Source: Sialis fuliginosa (lineage: Eukaryota; Arthropoda; Insecta; Megaloptera; Sialidae). From it: a stretch of DNA of 64,000 nt. Positions 34,795-47,667 of this stretch are shown piece by piece (position 1 is the stretch's first letter; each line of letters begins with the position of its first letter). The translations under genes were made by a program, and so were the position numbers. Under the pieces are notes generated by a model. The model did not search any database. It saw nothing but the letters and a program-made list of their open reading frames with translations, and was not told the origin of the DNA. The DNA is taken from contig OY540816.1 in assembly GCA_961205875.1 (NCBI GenBank), positions 3,978,701 through 4,042,700 of the forward strand. Reading direction: 5' to 3'.

Positions 34795-35006
34795 CAGGGG
34801 CGTATTTACGTTAAGTGCCGCCCTGGGCAAAAAAAAATTGCCGCCCCTTTACCAAGGGAAAATATAATTTATTTTTGACAGTCAAAATTCCTATATGAAC
34901 TGAAAAGTGAGAATTTTTTTTTTAATATACTATAAAACTACAAAAATCTACCGCCCCTCTCAACCTGCCGTCCTAAGCCATAGCCCCCATGGTAAATACG
35001 CCGCTG
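34795..35006. mobile_element. hAT MITE (CAGGGGCGTATTTACG)
   Basis: Perfect 8-bp duplication attatcta (34787-34794, 35007-35014); ends CAGGGGCGTATTTACG and, inverted, CAGCGGCGTATTTACC. Confidence 0.8.
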
Positions 35007-35426
35007 ATTATCTACCAGTGGTGGAAACTAGAGTCACTCCAGTAGAAACTACCGACCAATTCATACCCCCCCATCCCCCTCCAAGCAATTTTTCGACTGC
35101 GTTGTACATGATGTTTTATTTATATGTTTAAAAATTTAAATATATGATAAGTATGTTTATATTCTTATCGTTACCTGTGTAAAAAATATTTTTGTTATGA
35201 CATTATTTTAAAGTAATTAATCATACATCGGATATTGATTATGTATTTATTTTGTTCGTAGATTCGTAAGTAAGCTATTTTTATATTATGTATATACATA
35301 TGTATATTATGTATGTATGTGAATTATCAATCATTTACTGTTTTGTTAAATAGTGCTTTGATATTTTCACGTATGAATTTAATTTATTATGTACAAACAT
35401 TAATACATAGTATAAAGCAATAATTA

Positions 35427-36416
35427 CACCGGCACACAAAAAAAATTAAGTAGAATGTGCATTTGACCGGACCTACCTATGGGTACGTATTTTGGTCCGC
35501 TGAATCCGAATTCGAGGTCAGTTTGACCCCTACACCCTCGAAATTTCGAGAAAACTTCGAAAAACCGTAAAAATGATGAAAATCGGCAGTTTTAATGATA
35601 AAAAATTTTTTTGGAACTAAACTAAGCGTGATTTTCATGTATTTCGATCCGCTGAATGAATCGAAACTTTATTGAGACCACGAGCCATTTAAAATGTGAA
35701 AAAATCACACAAAACTCTCGAAAATTCCGAAAAAAAATGAAAAAAAAAAAAAGAGAAGTACCCGAAGAAAATCGTAAACGAAAGAGGAATCCACTACGAA
35801 GATCATTTGAGGATAAAAGAGTGCGATACAAACGAAGGAAAGTTTAGGATTCGTAAAAATCATTTATTTTTATCTTTTTATGTCTTGTGTTTTTCACAGA
35901 TTTCAAGTTATTTGATATATCTACGTTATAGAGTATTTATTTTAGGCATTAAATCATGTTCAATCAATTTTTTTTCTGTTATGAATGGTAATTTTTACAA
36001 TTTTTTCGAATTTTTCCAGCTTTAAGATGCGAATTGAAGACATCAAAAGATATAAAGTTTTATCTGAATTGGACCAGAAAAAGTTTTTTTATCATGAAAA
36101 CTATATTTTTTCGGAATTTTCGAGAGTTTTGTGTGATTTTTTCACATTTGAAATGGCTCGTGGTCTCAATAAAGTTTCGATTCATATTCAGCGGATCGAA
36201 ATACATGAAAATCACGCTTAGTTTAGTTCCAAAAAAATTTTTTATCATTAAAACTGCCGATTTTCATCATTTTTACGGTTTTTCGAAGTTTTCTCGAAAT
36301 TTCGAGGGTGTAGGGGTCAAACTGACCTCGAATTCGGATTCAGCGGACCAAAATACGTACCCGTAGGTAGGTCCGGTCAAATGCACATTCTACTTAATTT
36401 TTTTTGTGTGCCGGTG
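35427..36416. repeat. 990-bp foldback with CACCGGCACAC ends
   Basis: Ends CACCGGCACACAAAAAAAAT and its complement, flanked by TTA on each side. Arms pair over at least 300 bases (GGACCTACC.., TTCGGATTCAGCGGACC..). Small ORFs on both strands are mirror images of the arms, not genes. Confidence 0.72.
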
Positions 36417-37636
36417 TTATACTTCAGCTAAATAAACTATGTAAAAAAAACATCTGCCAAGTAAATGCACAGTGCTACATTCACCAAAGATAATTAATTA
36501 TTGAACAATTTAAATAAAAACCGATGCTCAAATAAATTGTTTAGAATTGGTTAACCATTTAATTTTTATACAATTTTACTAAAAAATATTAGTTCGAAAT
36601 TTTTCTTAAGACAGCTGATTATTTTTTTGTATATTTTTAATTTTTTGACAATTTCAATCTAAATCAAAATTTATACAAACGTCAAAAAGACAGTTAATAT
36701 ATCAAAATAAACACCAATTTAAAAAAACAAAACACGAATTTTAAAAATAAATTGAGATAAATCTTTGTAAGGGAATATTTTACAACAAACAAACTCATAT
36801 TATAGGAAAATTAATGCTCTACAAAAAAAATATTCTATAAAATTTTCACGTAACGTATCGTTCTTGAGATATCTTGAAAAAATAAATATTTTGGGATGTC
36901 ACCCCTCCCCCTTACACACGATTTCTATGATTTTGAAATGGGACCGTCCTCAGGCCAGACCCAACCATCCGACTAAGTTTCAATAATATCGGTTCAGTGG
37001 TTCATGAGTTATGCGTGTGACAAGGATTCAGGGGACAGACGGACGGTCAGACAGACAGACACGGAACGAAAAGTGTTTGTCTTGACGTGTCACGGAAAGA
37101 TCAATTTAAAATTTCGAAATCGGAGAACATTTTTTTTGTCTCAATCTAAAACGATCACAAAGCTTCTCATATCTTCGATATTGCGAGGAAGCAATAAAAC
37201 TAATTTAATATTTACCTACAAAATTAAGTATAGGTACTATAAACAATGTTGAATTCAAAGAATTCAGTGTCAGCTTCATTCATTTACACTTACACAGTTT
37301 TCATTCTTAATTAAGGTCGACATCGCGACGTTACAGCGCTGTCTTATTTGTCAAGGCTTAAACAATTAGAAAAATATAAATCACAACTATACAAACATAT
37401 TTTACTCGTTTATACATTTCATTGTTTTGGAACGTGACTGGCTCATTAATATTTACATGCATACATGAAATATAAATAATAAACTTATTTTTAAATAATA
37501 AATACATACATTTTAAAACAAAAACAAATGTATTAATAATAATATTTAAGATATAGTGATATACAAATAACTGACGGACTGATATTGAAAAAGCAAAAAA
37601 TATTTTTTTAATAAAGTACTCTCCTAAATCTCATTT

Positions 37637-38231
37637 CAGTGGCGCTGGAACCCATTTTTTCTGGGGGGGGGAGGGCTGTACGAAACTCAAAAATTAAGCT
37701 GACCTAACTTTCCTTGGCATTCTTAGAATTAAAAATCGACTTAAATTTTCTTTAGCTTGATTAATAGCATACTATTTGTTAAAAAAAATAAAATAGAAAT
37801 ACAGTAGAACCTTGTTAGTACGTTTTTAAAGGGACTGAGAAAAAACACGAACCAACGAGGAAAACGTACTAACGATATATTTTAACATGGGGTCTTATAG
37901 AAAAACGCCGGGACGTAAAAAAAGAAAAAAACGTACTAACGACGTTTCACTGTACTCACTTTTTATTTTTCTTTGTCTCTGACTAGACTCCTGGTTACAT
38001 TTTATAATTTGTTTGTGAACTTTAACATCAGTTTACAAAAATTTAAAAAAAATTTAAGAGTAAAAAAATTACAGAAAACAGACTTTTATAATTGCACATC
38101 ATTTCAAACCCGTCCTAAAAAACAGGATCCAAATTTTAGAGAGGCAAAAAGAAGTCATTGCCCCCCGCCCCTCACTGAAAATTCTGGGAAGGGGGCAATT
38201 GCCCCCCCTACCCCCGGCTCCGGCGCCACTG
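37637..38231. mobile_element. hAT-like element with nested MITE
   Basis: Ends CAGTGGCGCTGGAACCC and, inverted, CAGTGGCGCCGGAGCC; flanks tctcattt / cctcgttt agree at 6 of 8. It contains the 37802-37952 MITE. Confidence 0.6.
37802..37952. mobile_element. pogo/Tigger-like MITE
   Basis: TA on both sides; ends CAGTAGAACCTTGTTAGTACG (20 shown at most) and, inverted, CAGTGAAACGTCGTTAGTACG in part. About 150 bases. Confidence 0.6.
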
Positions 38232-39189
38232 CCTCGTTTATAAGATTTATAACCATTTAATTAACCAACCTAACTCGGAGAAATAAATACGTATTTTTAT
38301 TAACAAAAGTTAAAGAAAGTCTACGAGTAGATTATTAATATACTTTCAAAAATCGCCTTGTCTATTATATACATATTTCGGCATTGATACCGACCTTTTA
38401 TTTTATTTGTGGGTCAATGAAACAGATAAAATATAATATGGAAGTTATTCAAGTTAATTCTATAAGTATATTTTAACAAATATGAGCTATTACTGAGTAC
38501 ACCCAATTCCGTTTTTACACGATTTTGAAATAGCACGGTGGCTAACAATTAAATATTTTTTTTACACGTATAATTTTTTTATATAAAAAATCATACAAGA
38601 TTAAAATAATGTTTTATTTATAAATAAAAATTTATTTTTAAGTTTTTTGAACCATTGAAACCAATCTCCCGTTTTTTTCTTCATTTTTTACACGGTGATA
38701 GGCTGTACGTACAGTCACCTGCAGAACTCGTCTGGTACCCTAAAGACTAGAATCGCTTACAACAGATTCTAAATTTAAAGACAAACATCATCGGTTATCT
38801 TTTTCTATCAAGTTTAATATATTTAAATACTAAAATTCGAAATATCAAATATTTATTGCCACAAAATTTACGTATAAAATTTTCAATAGATTACATAATA
38901 ATTTAATTGCACAAATATATATGAGTACCTACCTATTATAAACGAAGAGTAGTTCTTTATCTAGCAAATTAATTTCAAAATATCTGTCTTTGTTTGATAC
39001 ATGGAGAAATGATTTCAATATTATAATAATCAACTGGGAGGAGCCTACTAAGTTTGTGATAAACGAAAATGAATACAAACTGCAATACAATTAATGCAAG
39101 TGACTGTACCTAGATAGGTACGTACCGAGCAAAAACAAAATTAGTGTTACGTACCGAAATCAGAAAAATGAAACACATATGTCCGGATT

Positions 39190-39499
39190 ATAAAGGACCT
39201 AACAAAATTTGTTAGCTAGCAATTACATTCAAATGGGGTATTAATTCTGTACTAGTATCTATGGATTAGCTATGGAATTTAGAGCAGTGACACTTCAACT
39301 AATTGTAACACAGTTGGCATCTTTCACCGTACAAAATAATTTTCATAACATCACCACTGTTTTAATACCGTTTGTATTTACCTTCAACGCGTGCGCGAAA
39401 CTTGTCAAAGTCATCAACAAACTCCAAAAGAACTGTCATATAAGTTTGATATCTCAGTTGAAAGTGTTTGTTAGCTAACAAATTTGTTAGGTCCTTTAT
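39190..39499. mobile_element. MITE with AAAGGACCTAACAAA ends
   Basis: Left ATAAAGGACCTAACAAAATT and right its near-complement, followed by a TAGCTAACAAA match. About 310 bases, just left of the copia element. Confidence 0.6.
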
Positions 39500-39544
39500 G
39501 AAACTGTGCCCAACCATATAAGGGTCATTCTTATGTCGTGTTTA

Positions 39545-39679
39545 TGTTAAAATGAGCACTGGTATAGGGATATTTAGCGGGCAATTAAAGTGTGTCGCTA
39601 TGACATCAAATAATAAATGTATATGATTTGACAGTTCAATAATAAAATATAACTCGAACATACGTCTGTAGATTTATCA
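39545..39679 (+). repeat. 5' LTR of copia 1
   Basis: 135 bases, TG..CA. It has about 26 bases (around 39617-39642) that the 3' LTR lacks, lost or gained between AATAAT repeats. Confidence 0.88.
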
Positions 39680-39764
39680 GGTTATGGGCCCAGATAACGC
39701 GGAAAAGTGAGTGAAATTGTTTTACTTATTGTTTTACTTTATATACTCGGTTCAAGAAAACAAA

Positions 39765-42700
39765 ATGACCGAGGAATCGGAATTGCGTTATCGAATTCCT
39801 CTCTTCGACGGCAACAATTACGGAAACTGGAAATTCCGAATGGAAACGTTGTTAGAAGAACTTGACCTGTTGGAATTCGTACAAAGACCATTGGCTGAAC
39901 TAACCCCGGAAGGTGGATCAAAGACTAATGAAGAAAAATTAAAAAAACGAGATAGAAAATGTAAATCTCAGATCATACAACGGATGGCCGACAGCCATCT
40001 GGAATATGCCAAAGATCACGAAACTGCATATGCTCTTTGGAAATCTTTAAATACCACCTTCGAAAGAAAAGGAATTGCTAGTCAACTATTAATAAGAAAA
40101 GCACTTTTAACTTCAAAATTTAACCCAGCAAATGAAAAATTAGCATCATTCTTCTCAAAATTTGACAAATTGATAAGAGAATTAAGAGAAAGTGGGGCAA
40201 TACTGGCAGAATCAGACGTAGTCTGTCATTTATTATTAACAATGCCACCCGAATTTGATGCAGTTGTCACTGCAATCGAAACCCTGGCCGCGAATGATGT
40301 AACGGCTGCTTTTGTAAAAAATCGATTACTGGACGAGGAATATAAGAGGAAAGAACAGTCAACTTCTCAAAAATTGTCTAGGAACGAGCCGTCTACGTCA
40401 ACAGCTTTTGCAGCTGGAAAAGGGTCAGTGTGGGGGCGACTTGGAGGAAGTAAGGATAAAAGATTGGGAAAGACAAAAATGAGTAATAAACAAAGTTTTC
40501 CATATAAATGTCACAATTGTGGCCAAGTAGGGCACAAACGAGCTGCATGTCCTGAACAAAGAAATAATTCAAACGCAAATTTAGCAATCGAAGAAACAAC
40601 CCAATTTTGTTTTTCGGCCACAATGGCTAAGGGCGATCTGAACACTTTTTGGACTACGGAGCGTCTGAACATCTGGTTCGAGGCGAGGAGGAATTAATTA
40701 ATGCTCGGAAATTGGAACAACCGATCTTGATCAATGTTGCTAAGGCGAAGACGTCGCTGAAGGCCACCCACATCGGGGACCTACATGTAGTCAGCATCGT
40801 CAATGGCCAGGAGAACTATATATACATCGAACGTGTTCTCTCCGTGCCTGGCCTCAGCCACAATCTTCTGTCTGTGAGGAGATTGGAAATGAATGGATTT
40901 GAAATTAAGATGGAGCTGGAACCATTAAGAAAAATAGCACGATTGCAGCAATCGCCAAGAGAGGGGAAATGTCGCTGTTATACATCCTGGAGTTCAGGAG
41001 GAGCACGGCTGCAGCAAATCTCTGTCAAGGAGGGAAAACCCTACAACTTTGGCACCAACGACTCGGGCACCTTAACCACGACAATCTCAAACGTCTTATC
41101 AAATTGGCAGACGGAATTAAATTTGTCGGAAGCACAGAGATACCCGAGATTTGTGATGTTTGCGTTGAGGGCAAACAAGCAAAGCTGCCTCACAAGCAAC
41201 CACGACAGAGAGCAACAAGACCTCTCGAACTCGTACACAGTGACGTTTTTGGACCAATTTCGCCAACATCCAATGACGGAAAACGCTATCTGTTGACGCT
41301 GATTGATGATTACACGCACTTCACCGTCGCCTATGCTTTAGAAACAAAGGCAGAGACGTGCAGATATATCAAGGCATACGAGGCAATGGCAACAGCTCAT
41401 TTCAACATCAAATTGAGCAGACTTCGATGTGACAATGGAGGAGAATATGTCTCTAACGAGGTCAAGACTTTCTGCGAAGAGAAAGGAATCCAAATTGAAT
41501 ACACAATCAGGTATACCCCTCAGCAAAATGGAGTTGCGGAAAGAATGAACAGGAGCATAGTCGAACGAGCAAGGTGCATGATGATGAATAGCAAACTCGG
41601 AAAAAGCTTCTGGAACCACGCATCACTTACAGCAGTATACCTGATCAACCGCAGTCCAACAGCAGCGTTAGGAGGAGGAATACCAGCAACACTTTGGTAT
41701 GGCCGTAAACCTAACTTAGAAAAGTTGAGGACAATTGGCTGCATCGCATTTCTGAAAGTGCCCAAGGAGATTGTTGGGAGAAAATTCAACTCAAGATCTC
41801 TGCGTTGTTTGATGATTGGATATTTCCCGAATGGCTACAAGCTCTGGTGCCCTGAGGAACAACGGATACTCACGGGTCGAGATGTGATTTTTGATGAATC
41901 AAGATTCCAATTTGAAGGAACTTACTCTGATGGATGGCTGAGTAAAAATTCCGAAGAAAACACCACCGAGCTGGAAATAGATCCTGAAAAAGAAGAAGAA
42001 TACTCACCCTCGGAGAATTCTGAAGAAACGGTAGTTGAGCTGGAAACTCTGAAGGAAGAAAAGACGCCAAGAAGAAGTATCAGACCCAGCATCAAACCCA
42101 GAAATCTAGACGACTATGTTTTGTATGCCCTGAATGCAGAGTCGTTTGTCGAAAATGTCCCAGAAAATTACGAGGAAATACAAACTCGGAACGACAAAAA
42201 GGACTGGGAGCGAGCGGTCAAAGAGGAAATACAATCCATCACCGAAAACGACACATGGGAAATAGTTGATCATCCAGAGGGGAAACGTGCAATTGACTGC
42301 AAATGGATATTCAAACTCAAACGAGACGTCAACGGGAAAATAAAAAGATATAAAGCGAGATTTGTTATCAAAGGATGCGCTCAAAGGCGAGGATTCGACT
42401 ATGAGGAGACCTATGCACCAGTTGCCCGTCTCACAACCTTGCGGGCGCTCCTAGCAGTAATAAACCATGAAGACCTGCACACCAGACAACTCGATGTGAA
42501 AAATGCATTCTTGCATGGTGACGTGCAAGAGGAAATATTTATGAAAATTCCCCCAGGATTTGAAGAAAAATCTGGAAAAGTTTGCAAACTGAAGAAGGCT
42601 CTTTACGGGCTCAAACAGGCACCAAGAGCCTGGAATGAAACATTTGATACGTTTGCTAGAGAAATTGGTTTCACGAATTCAACGGCTGATCGCTGCCTTT

Positions 42701-43701
42701 ATACTGCTCACACTAAATCACACAAGATGTTCCTACTGTTATATGTTGATGATATTATTCTTGCAGGATCTGATGAGGCGCAAATGAGTTTCGTGAAAAC
42801 TGCACTCGAAAAGAAATTCAAAATGAAGGATCTAGGGAATCTCAATTCATTTCTGGGAATAAAAATAACGAGACCAGAAAAAGGAACACTAATATTGAGC
42901 CAAAGAAATTATCTCGAAAAACTACTTACCAGATTTGAAATGGAAAATTGTAATCCAATCGCCACACCCATGGAAACGAAGATTGAACTTCAGGAAGAAA
43001 ATCCGAAACTCGAGGAAAAAGAATAAGAAACGACGAAGCCATATCGCGAGCTCATCGGATGCTTGATGTACGTTACAACTACAACGAGGCCTGACCTTTG
43101 TACCACCGTAAATCTACTCAGCCGACACTAATGTCAATACACGGAAAAATTGTGGAAGAGTTTGAAACGAGTACTGAGGTACATCAAGGGTACTCTGGAC
43201 TACTGCCTAGTCTACAAGAAGAATGATACTCCTGCTGTCAGCTGCTATGCAGATGCGAACTTCGCCAGCGAGAGTGACCGGAAATCAACATCAGGGTACG
43301 TGATTCAGGTTCTAGGAAACACGGTGTTGTGAACGACACGAAGACAAAATTCCGTCGCTCTTTCGTCAACGGAAGCAGAATACGTTGCGCTAGCCAATGC
43401 AGCAACGGAACTACTCTGGGTCAAAACGCTTCTTGTCGACCTTAGAGTAAATTACCAAGCTCCACTCATCATCTACGAGGATAATCAAGCCTGTATCCGC
43501 TTGCTTCATAGATGGGAACATAAACGTTTGAAGCATGTCGACGTGAAATATAATTTCATCCGAGACTTGGCCGAGAAAAAGAAGATCGATGTGCAGTACA
43601 TCAACACCAGGGACCAGATCGCCGACGTGCTGACGAAAGCACTCCCAAAAGATCAGCATCAAGCCTTATGCCAAAGGATAGGCATGAAAGGTAAAATGTG
43701 A
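39765..43701 (+). pseudogene. copia 1 gag-pol, two frameshifts and three stops
   Basis: A retrotransposon polyprotein: Gag packages RNA, then protease, integrase, reverse transcriptase and RNase H. Gag opens at ATG 39765 (FDGNNYGNWKF) and has a zinc knuckle CHNCGQVGHKRAAC; that frame is lost near 40640. Protease follows in another frame, with DYG where the family has DSG at the active site. A second shift lies at 40915-40970. From 40969: GAG_pre-integrase (LWHQRLGHLN), integrase Asp-Asp-Glu in VHSDVFGP, RCDNGGEY and NGVAERMN, and reverse transcriptase with YVDD. Stops at 43024, about 43129 and 43330 break the RNase H region, which still shows YADAN, STEAEY and EDNQA. Cannot encode a working polyprotein. 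Confidence 0.9.
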
Positions 43702-43771
43702 AGTGTAAAACTCTCAAGTGTAAATGAACTAAATATTGTTTATTATGTTATGTACTTAAATTGAGGAGGAG

Positions 43772-43880
43772 TGTTAAAATGAGCACTGGTATAGTGATAT
43801 TTAGCGGGCAATTAAAGTGTGTCGCTATGACATCAAATAATAATAAAATATAACTCGAACATACGTCTGTAGATTTATCA
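43772..43880 (+). repeat. 3' LTR of copia 1
   Basis: 109 bases, TGTTAAAATGAG..TTATCA; shorter than the 5' copy by an internal deletion. Confidence 0.85.
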
Positions 43881-43963
43881 GTTAAGACCGAAAAAACAAA
43901 ACAGCAACATCGTATCTTTTTGACAAAAGTGCAAATAAAGTGTTTTAAAACACTGCATCGTGT

Positions 43964-45465
43964 CAGTGCCGGATTAACTATGTAGCAGGAGTAGCAAATG
44001 CTACGGGCCCCGCGTCTTTGGGAGCCCCGCGGCTTTTCGGAAAAATATATCTTATTGGTTATACCATCTACCGTCCAATGATTGATACGGGTGTCCAAAT
44101 CTACAGTAATTAATAATTTAATTTTAGAGTTTCCAATCTGGACTTGATTTAATCGAAAAAACGATTTTTAAAGCCCCGATCTTTGATTTTTTTAATCGAT
44201 TTTTCTTTTGCTCACATTGAACGCCCCGGGTGACACCCGTCTTATCCTTAATATACATATATAAAGCTCAACGTCTCTCTGTCTGTCCGTTAGTTACCTT
44301 ATCACTCGAGAACCACTTATCCGATTTACGTTTTTTTTTTTTTAATTCATAGGTACATTCTCTGGCCAGGTTATAGGCTATATTTTGTTACGTTAGGTAA
44401 CATAACAACTAAGCAGTGACGATAATAGTGAATCAAGTCGGAAAAAAATTTGCCGTCGGCGCGCTGTTTTGTAATACGCTGCCTAAACCGTTCAATATAG
44501 AACAAAATAATGTATTAAAGAATTGTGTAGAATCAAAAGTTCTACAATAAAGTCCGCGACACGATATGTCTAACTTTTATATTTAAGTCACAACGACTGC
44601 TTTTATGTTACAAAGAAAACATAAAATATTTGGGTTCTATTTACATGGACTTATAATCTGCAAAACATTAATCCTTATCGAAATAAATGATTTCATCGTC
44701 ATAAGTACTTAATGTAGATATAATTTGCCATTTACAGCATTCAATTTGGTCGTATAGTTTAGAAAATATCGAAATATACATATTGGAACATATTATTCGT
44801 GTGATTGTAACCGTGCGCGGGGTGCGGCGAGGGAACGTGCCAACACGCTGGGCAAAGGGAACAGCCGAACAGGCCGGTATTCTTTTGATTGTCAATTGTT
44901 TATTTTGTTTTCAATAATTAACTTTTAAATTTAAATAGAACAAAAATTATTTTTACTTTTTGTTCTGATTCGTTTTTGTTAGGTAGGTAATTTAAGTGTT
45001 ATTTGGTTTTTATTACATTAATAACTAATCGTGTTTGTAATTAATTCAACTATTTATTTTTTAAATCCTAAACAATTCCGTAGTCCACGCGAGCGAAGCC
45101 GCGTGGGCCCAGCTAGTTTGTTAATAAAATAAAGCCTTTTTACCTCCCTTTTTTGGTTATTTAAAGCTTCTAAGGGGTAAAATGTCTAATAAATTGAATC
45201 AATTGACTTATTTTTTGTCATTGTCAAGTCTATAAGGGGTGATAACCGTACAATTTATTAAAAAAAAATAGAGCCCACTGATATTTTTTCTGTCGTAAAA
45301 AATTCACAGGGGGGCACTCGCCTAATGCACAAAAAATAAATCCTATTGACTTTTTTCGGAGGGACACTATCGATTTCCACCTCCCCCACCCCCCTAGCGA
45401 CGCCACTGCCAATGGCCTCTTTATAACATTTGCTACAGGCCCCGCGGTAACTTAATCCGGTACTG
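43964..45465. mobile_element. hAT-like element carrying a Helitron
   Basis: Ends CAGTGCCGGATTAACTA and, inverted, CAGTACCGGATTAAGTT; 8-bp flanks catcgtgt / cattgtgt differ once. Inside lies the Helitron 44245-45116. The rest is non-coding with G/C-rich blocks. Confidence 0.7.
44245..45116 (+). mobile_element. Non-autonomous Helitron, copy 1
   Basis: Starts A/TCCTTAATATACATATATAA and ends in a GC-rich hairpin (CCACGCGAGCGAAGCCGCGTGG without spacing limits: 45084-45107) followed by CTAG/T. TC start, 3' hairpin, CTAG end and A-T insertion are Helitron marks. No Rep/helicase. A second, truncated copy starts at 52539. Confidence 0.72.
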
Positions 45466-45573
45466 CATTGTGTTGCTGTTTTTTTTTTTTTGATCTAAAC
45501 ACGACATTAGTCAACTTTATCAGAGAAAAACGGAACTTTTAAGGATTTTCATAATATTCACATATGTATGTAT

Positions 45574-46280
45574 TAGTGATGTAACGAATGTATGATTTTA
45601 AACATTCGCGAATGCGAATATTGACTTTTTTTATTATAAATTTTCTTTTTCATATTTTTTCGCTTTGATGGGGGGCATGTAGACATATAAGCTCCCTCAA
45701 CTTTTTTTGTAAATTTTAATTTGTATTAATTTGATAAGTTTTTTGTATTTTTTTGTGGGAGGGGGGAGAGCACGATCCATATAATCCCTTCTCTCTTAAA
45801 AAATTATTGCATTATTTAATTAGTTTTTATTTTATAACTTTTACTTTTTTTAGGGGTTGTGGTATGCTTTATACAACCCCCCGTCCCAAATGTATTGTAT
45901 TATTTAAATTGCTTTAATTTCATTTTAAAAAAAACATTTTTTTGGTGGGGTCTGGAGTACTGACTATGACAAACATTTCCCCCAAAAATAATTCAAATCG
46001 GTGCATTTTTACAGTAGTTATCGTGAACGAATGAAAATTTACATTCAGACACACACACGCACAGCCGTCATGAGTAAATCAACTTTCTTTTACATTTTGA
46101 TGTTAGTACAATCAGAATTTGCTCTTATCTCGTACACGATTTTTCGACGGTATTACAATACTTCCATTTCTTCAGAACATGGAAATAAAAATAAATGTTG
46201 ACTGTTCCTAGGTTCTAAAAAAAAATTATTTAAAAAAAATGAGCGAATATTCGCGAATGCGAATATTCGTTACATCACTA
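45574..46280. mobile_element. hAT element (TAGTGATGTAACGAAT)
   Basis: Inverted ends TAGTGATGTAACGAAT; perfect 8-bp duplication gtatgtat (45566-45573, 46281-46288). Subterminal ATTCGCGAATGCGAAT palindromes. Its interior 45950-46140 recurs at 63790-64000. Confidence 0.78.
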
Positions 46281-46910
46281 GTATGTATGTATATTGTTAA
46301 ACTTTCATCCTCCGGACCTGTTTATTGAAACATAAACGCATAGACAAGACGGACGAAGTTGTAAACAAGATACTTTCAGTAAATAATTCATGAGATGTAA
46401 TAATTGAGATTCGTTATTTGCGACACTGCAGTGACGTGTTTTGGTTAACCGTTCAACCAACCCTTGACGTGGCTGACATCACGTACTTACTGGGTTTCAG
46501 ACCCGGCAACAGAAATGTTCGAGTTCGTTAATTTGTGAGTATAATTGGTGGTAACAATAGGTACCTAATAATAGTGGCGTAAAGCCCGGCTAGATTTGCT
46601 GCTAGTTTTCAAGCGTGTTTCGGCGCTGGATTGTTGTCATGGTTTCAATGCGTACTTCACACGATACTTCAATTTGTAGATGGTTTTGATGCGTGCGAAG
46701 TGACAATTCTTATATCAACATAATATAATACTGTAGTGGATAAGGTTTATGAAAATAAAAAAATCTTTTGGGTGAACCATATATAATTAATGTTTTTTTA
46801 TTGCAAAAGTTAAACTCAATGAGATAAGTTTAAAATTTCACAACAATTCAGTTTTCTCACATTTATTTTTTATATGCAGGATCGATCTTATGAGGTATGT
46901 TTAAGGGGGT

Positions 46911-47599
46911 ATTCTGGTCTAGAAGCCAAAATTTTAGGCATTTTTCAAACTAACATAAAAAAATGAAAAACATTTCTACTATCCATTTTTCGGTATGATA
47001 TTTATTGACATTTTAAGAATATAAAAAAAATATTGTAAAAAAAAAATCAGAAATTCGACAATTTGAAGTGAGGGCTACAAAAATATATATATTATAGTGA
47101 TCTGAAACAAAAAAATTTGAAGAATTCTCAATCTGTAAAGATGTCGCTATCGCATTGACCTTAGCCAAAAAAAAAATAAAAAAATTCACAAAATGGCGTC
47201 GACATGAAAAATAATTTTTGTTTTACCTCTTTTTTTTGACCTTTTCGATTTTTTTAAAAATACTCCGAATTGAATTTTTTTAAAATCCAAGGCAGACGCG
47301 ATAGAGAGATATATAAAAAAGATTTCCACCAAATTTCAAAGGAATCGGTGGGGTAGAACTTGATATATCATGTCAACCACTTCAAAAAAAGTAGTTTCGA
47401 GAAAAACGCGTTTATTGTGATTCGTTCCACTCGGCCGCGCCGGCTTTAATGCTACGTCACAAAATCCACGGTATCTCCGAAAATAATTCGAATTTTGAAA
47501 AATCCATTTAAGGACATATTCTTAAGGGTCTAAACTTTATAAATATGCAGCAAAAAAAAATTGATTTTTTCAAATTTCTAGACCAGAATACCCCCTTAA
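46911..47599. mobile_element. TTAA-flanked piggyBac-type MITE
   Basis: TTAA on both sides; inverted ends GGGGGTATTCTGGTCTAGAA. About 690 bases, AT-rich, no transposase. Confidence 0.72.
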
Positions 47600-47667
47600 T
47601 AAAACTCACATTTGAATATTTATAAAATGAACATAATTATTTCTTATGATTTGTGCGAACATAAACT

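Larger units (their letters stand above)
34004..39544. other. Repeat-rich DNA upstream of the visible cry2 exons
   Basis: Either a long cry2 intron or intergenic. I searched it by eye on the minus strand for the missing N-terminal exon and found none. The elements listed within it and AT-rich DNA account for most of it; 36420-37636 includes a CAGACAGACAG-type run near 37040. Confidence 0.5.
39545..43880 (+). mobile_element. Ty1/copia retrotransposon 1, decayed
   Basis: LTRs 39545-39679 and 43772-43880, both TGTTAAAATGAG..TTATCA. The primer-binding site GGTTATGGGCCCAG (39680 on) follows the 5' LTR and a purine tract GAGGAGGAG precedes the 3' LTR. Flanks gttta / gttaa are a possible 5-bp duplication with one change. 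Gene order gag, protease, integrase, reverse transcriptase, RNase H is that of copia. Confidence 0.92.

Noticed and set aside
35656..36366. Overlapping small ORFs on both strands
   Set aside because: They are mirror images produced by the palindrome 35427-36416; composition is repeat-driven.
38700..38765. Candidate missing cry2 exon on the minus strand
   Set aside because: GC is higher than around it, but no frame reads WFRKG or LHDNP and no matching splice phase is present.
41041..42384. Several minus-strand ORFs of 60-93 codons
   Set aside because: Antisense shadows of the copia 1 integrase and reverse transcriptase.
43748..44098. Minus-strand 116-residue ORF
   Set aside because: It spans the copia 3' LTR boundary and the end of a hAT element; no domain and no splice context.
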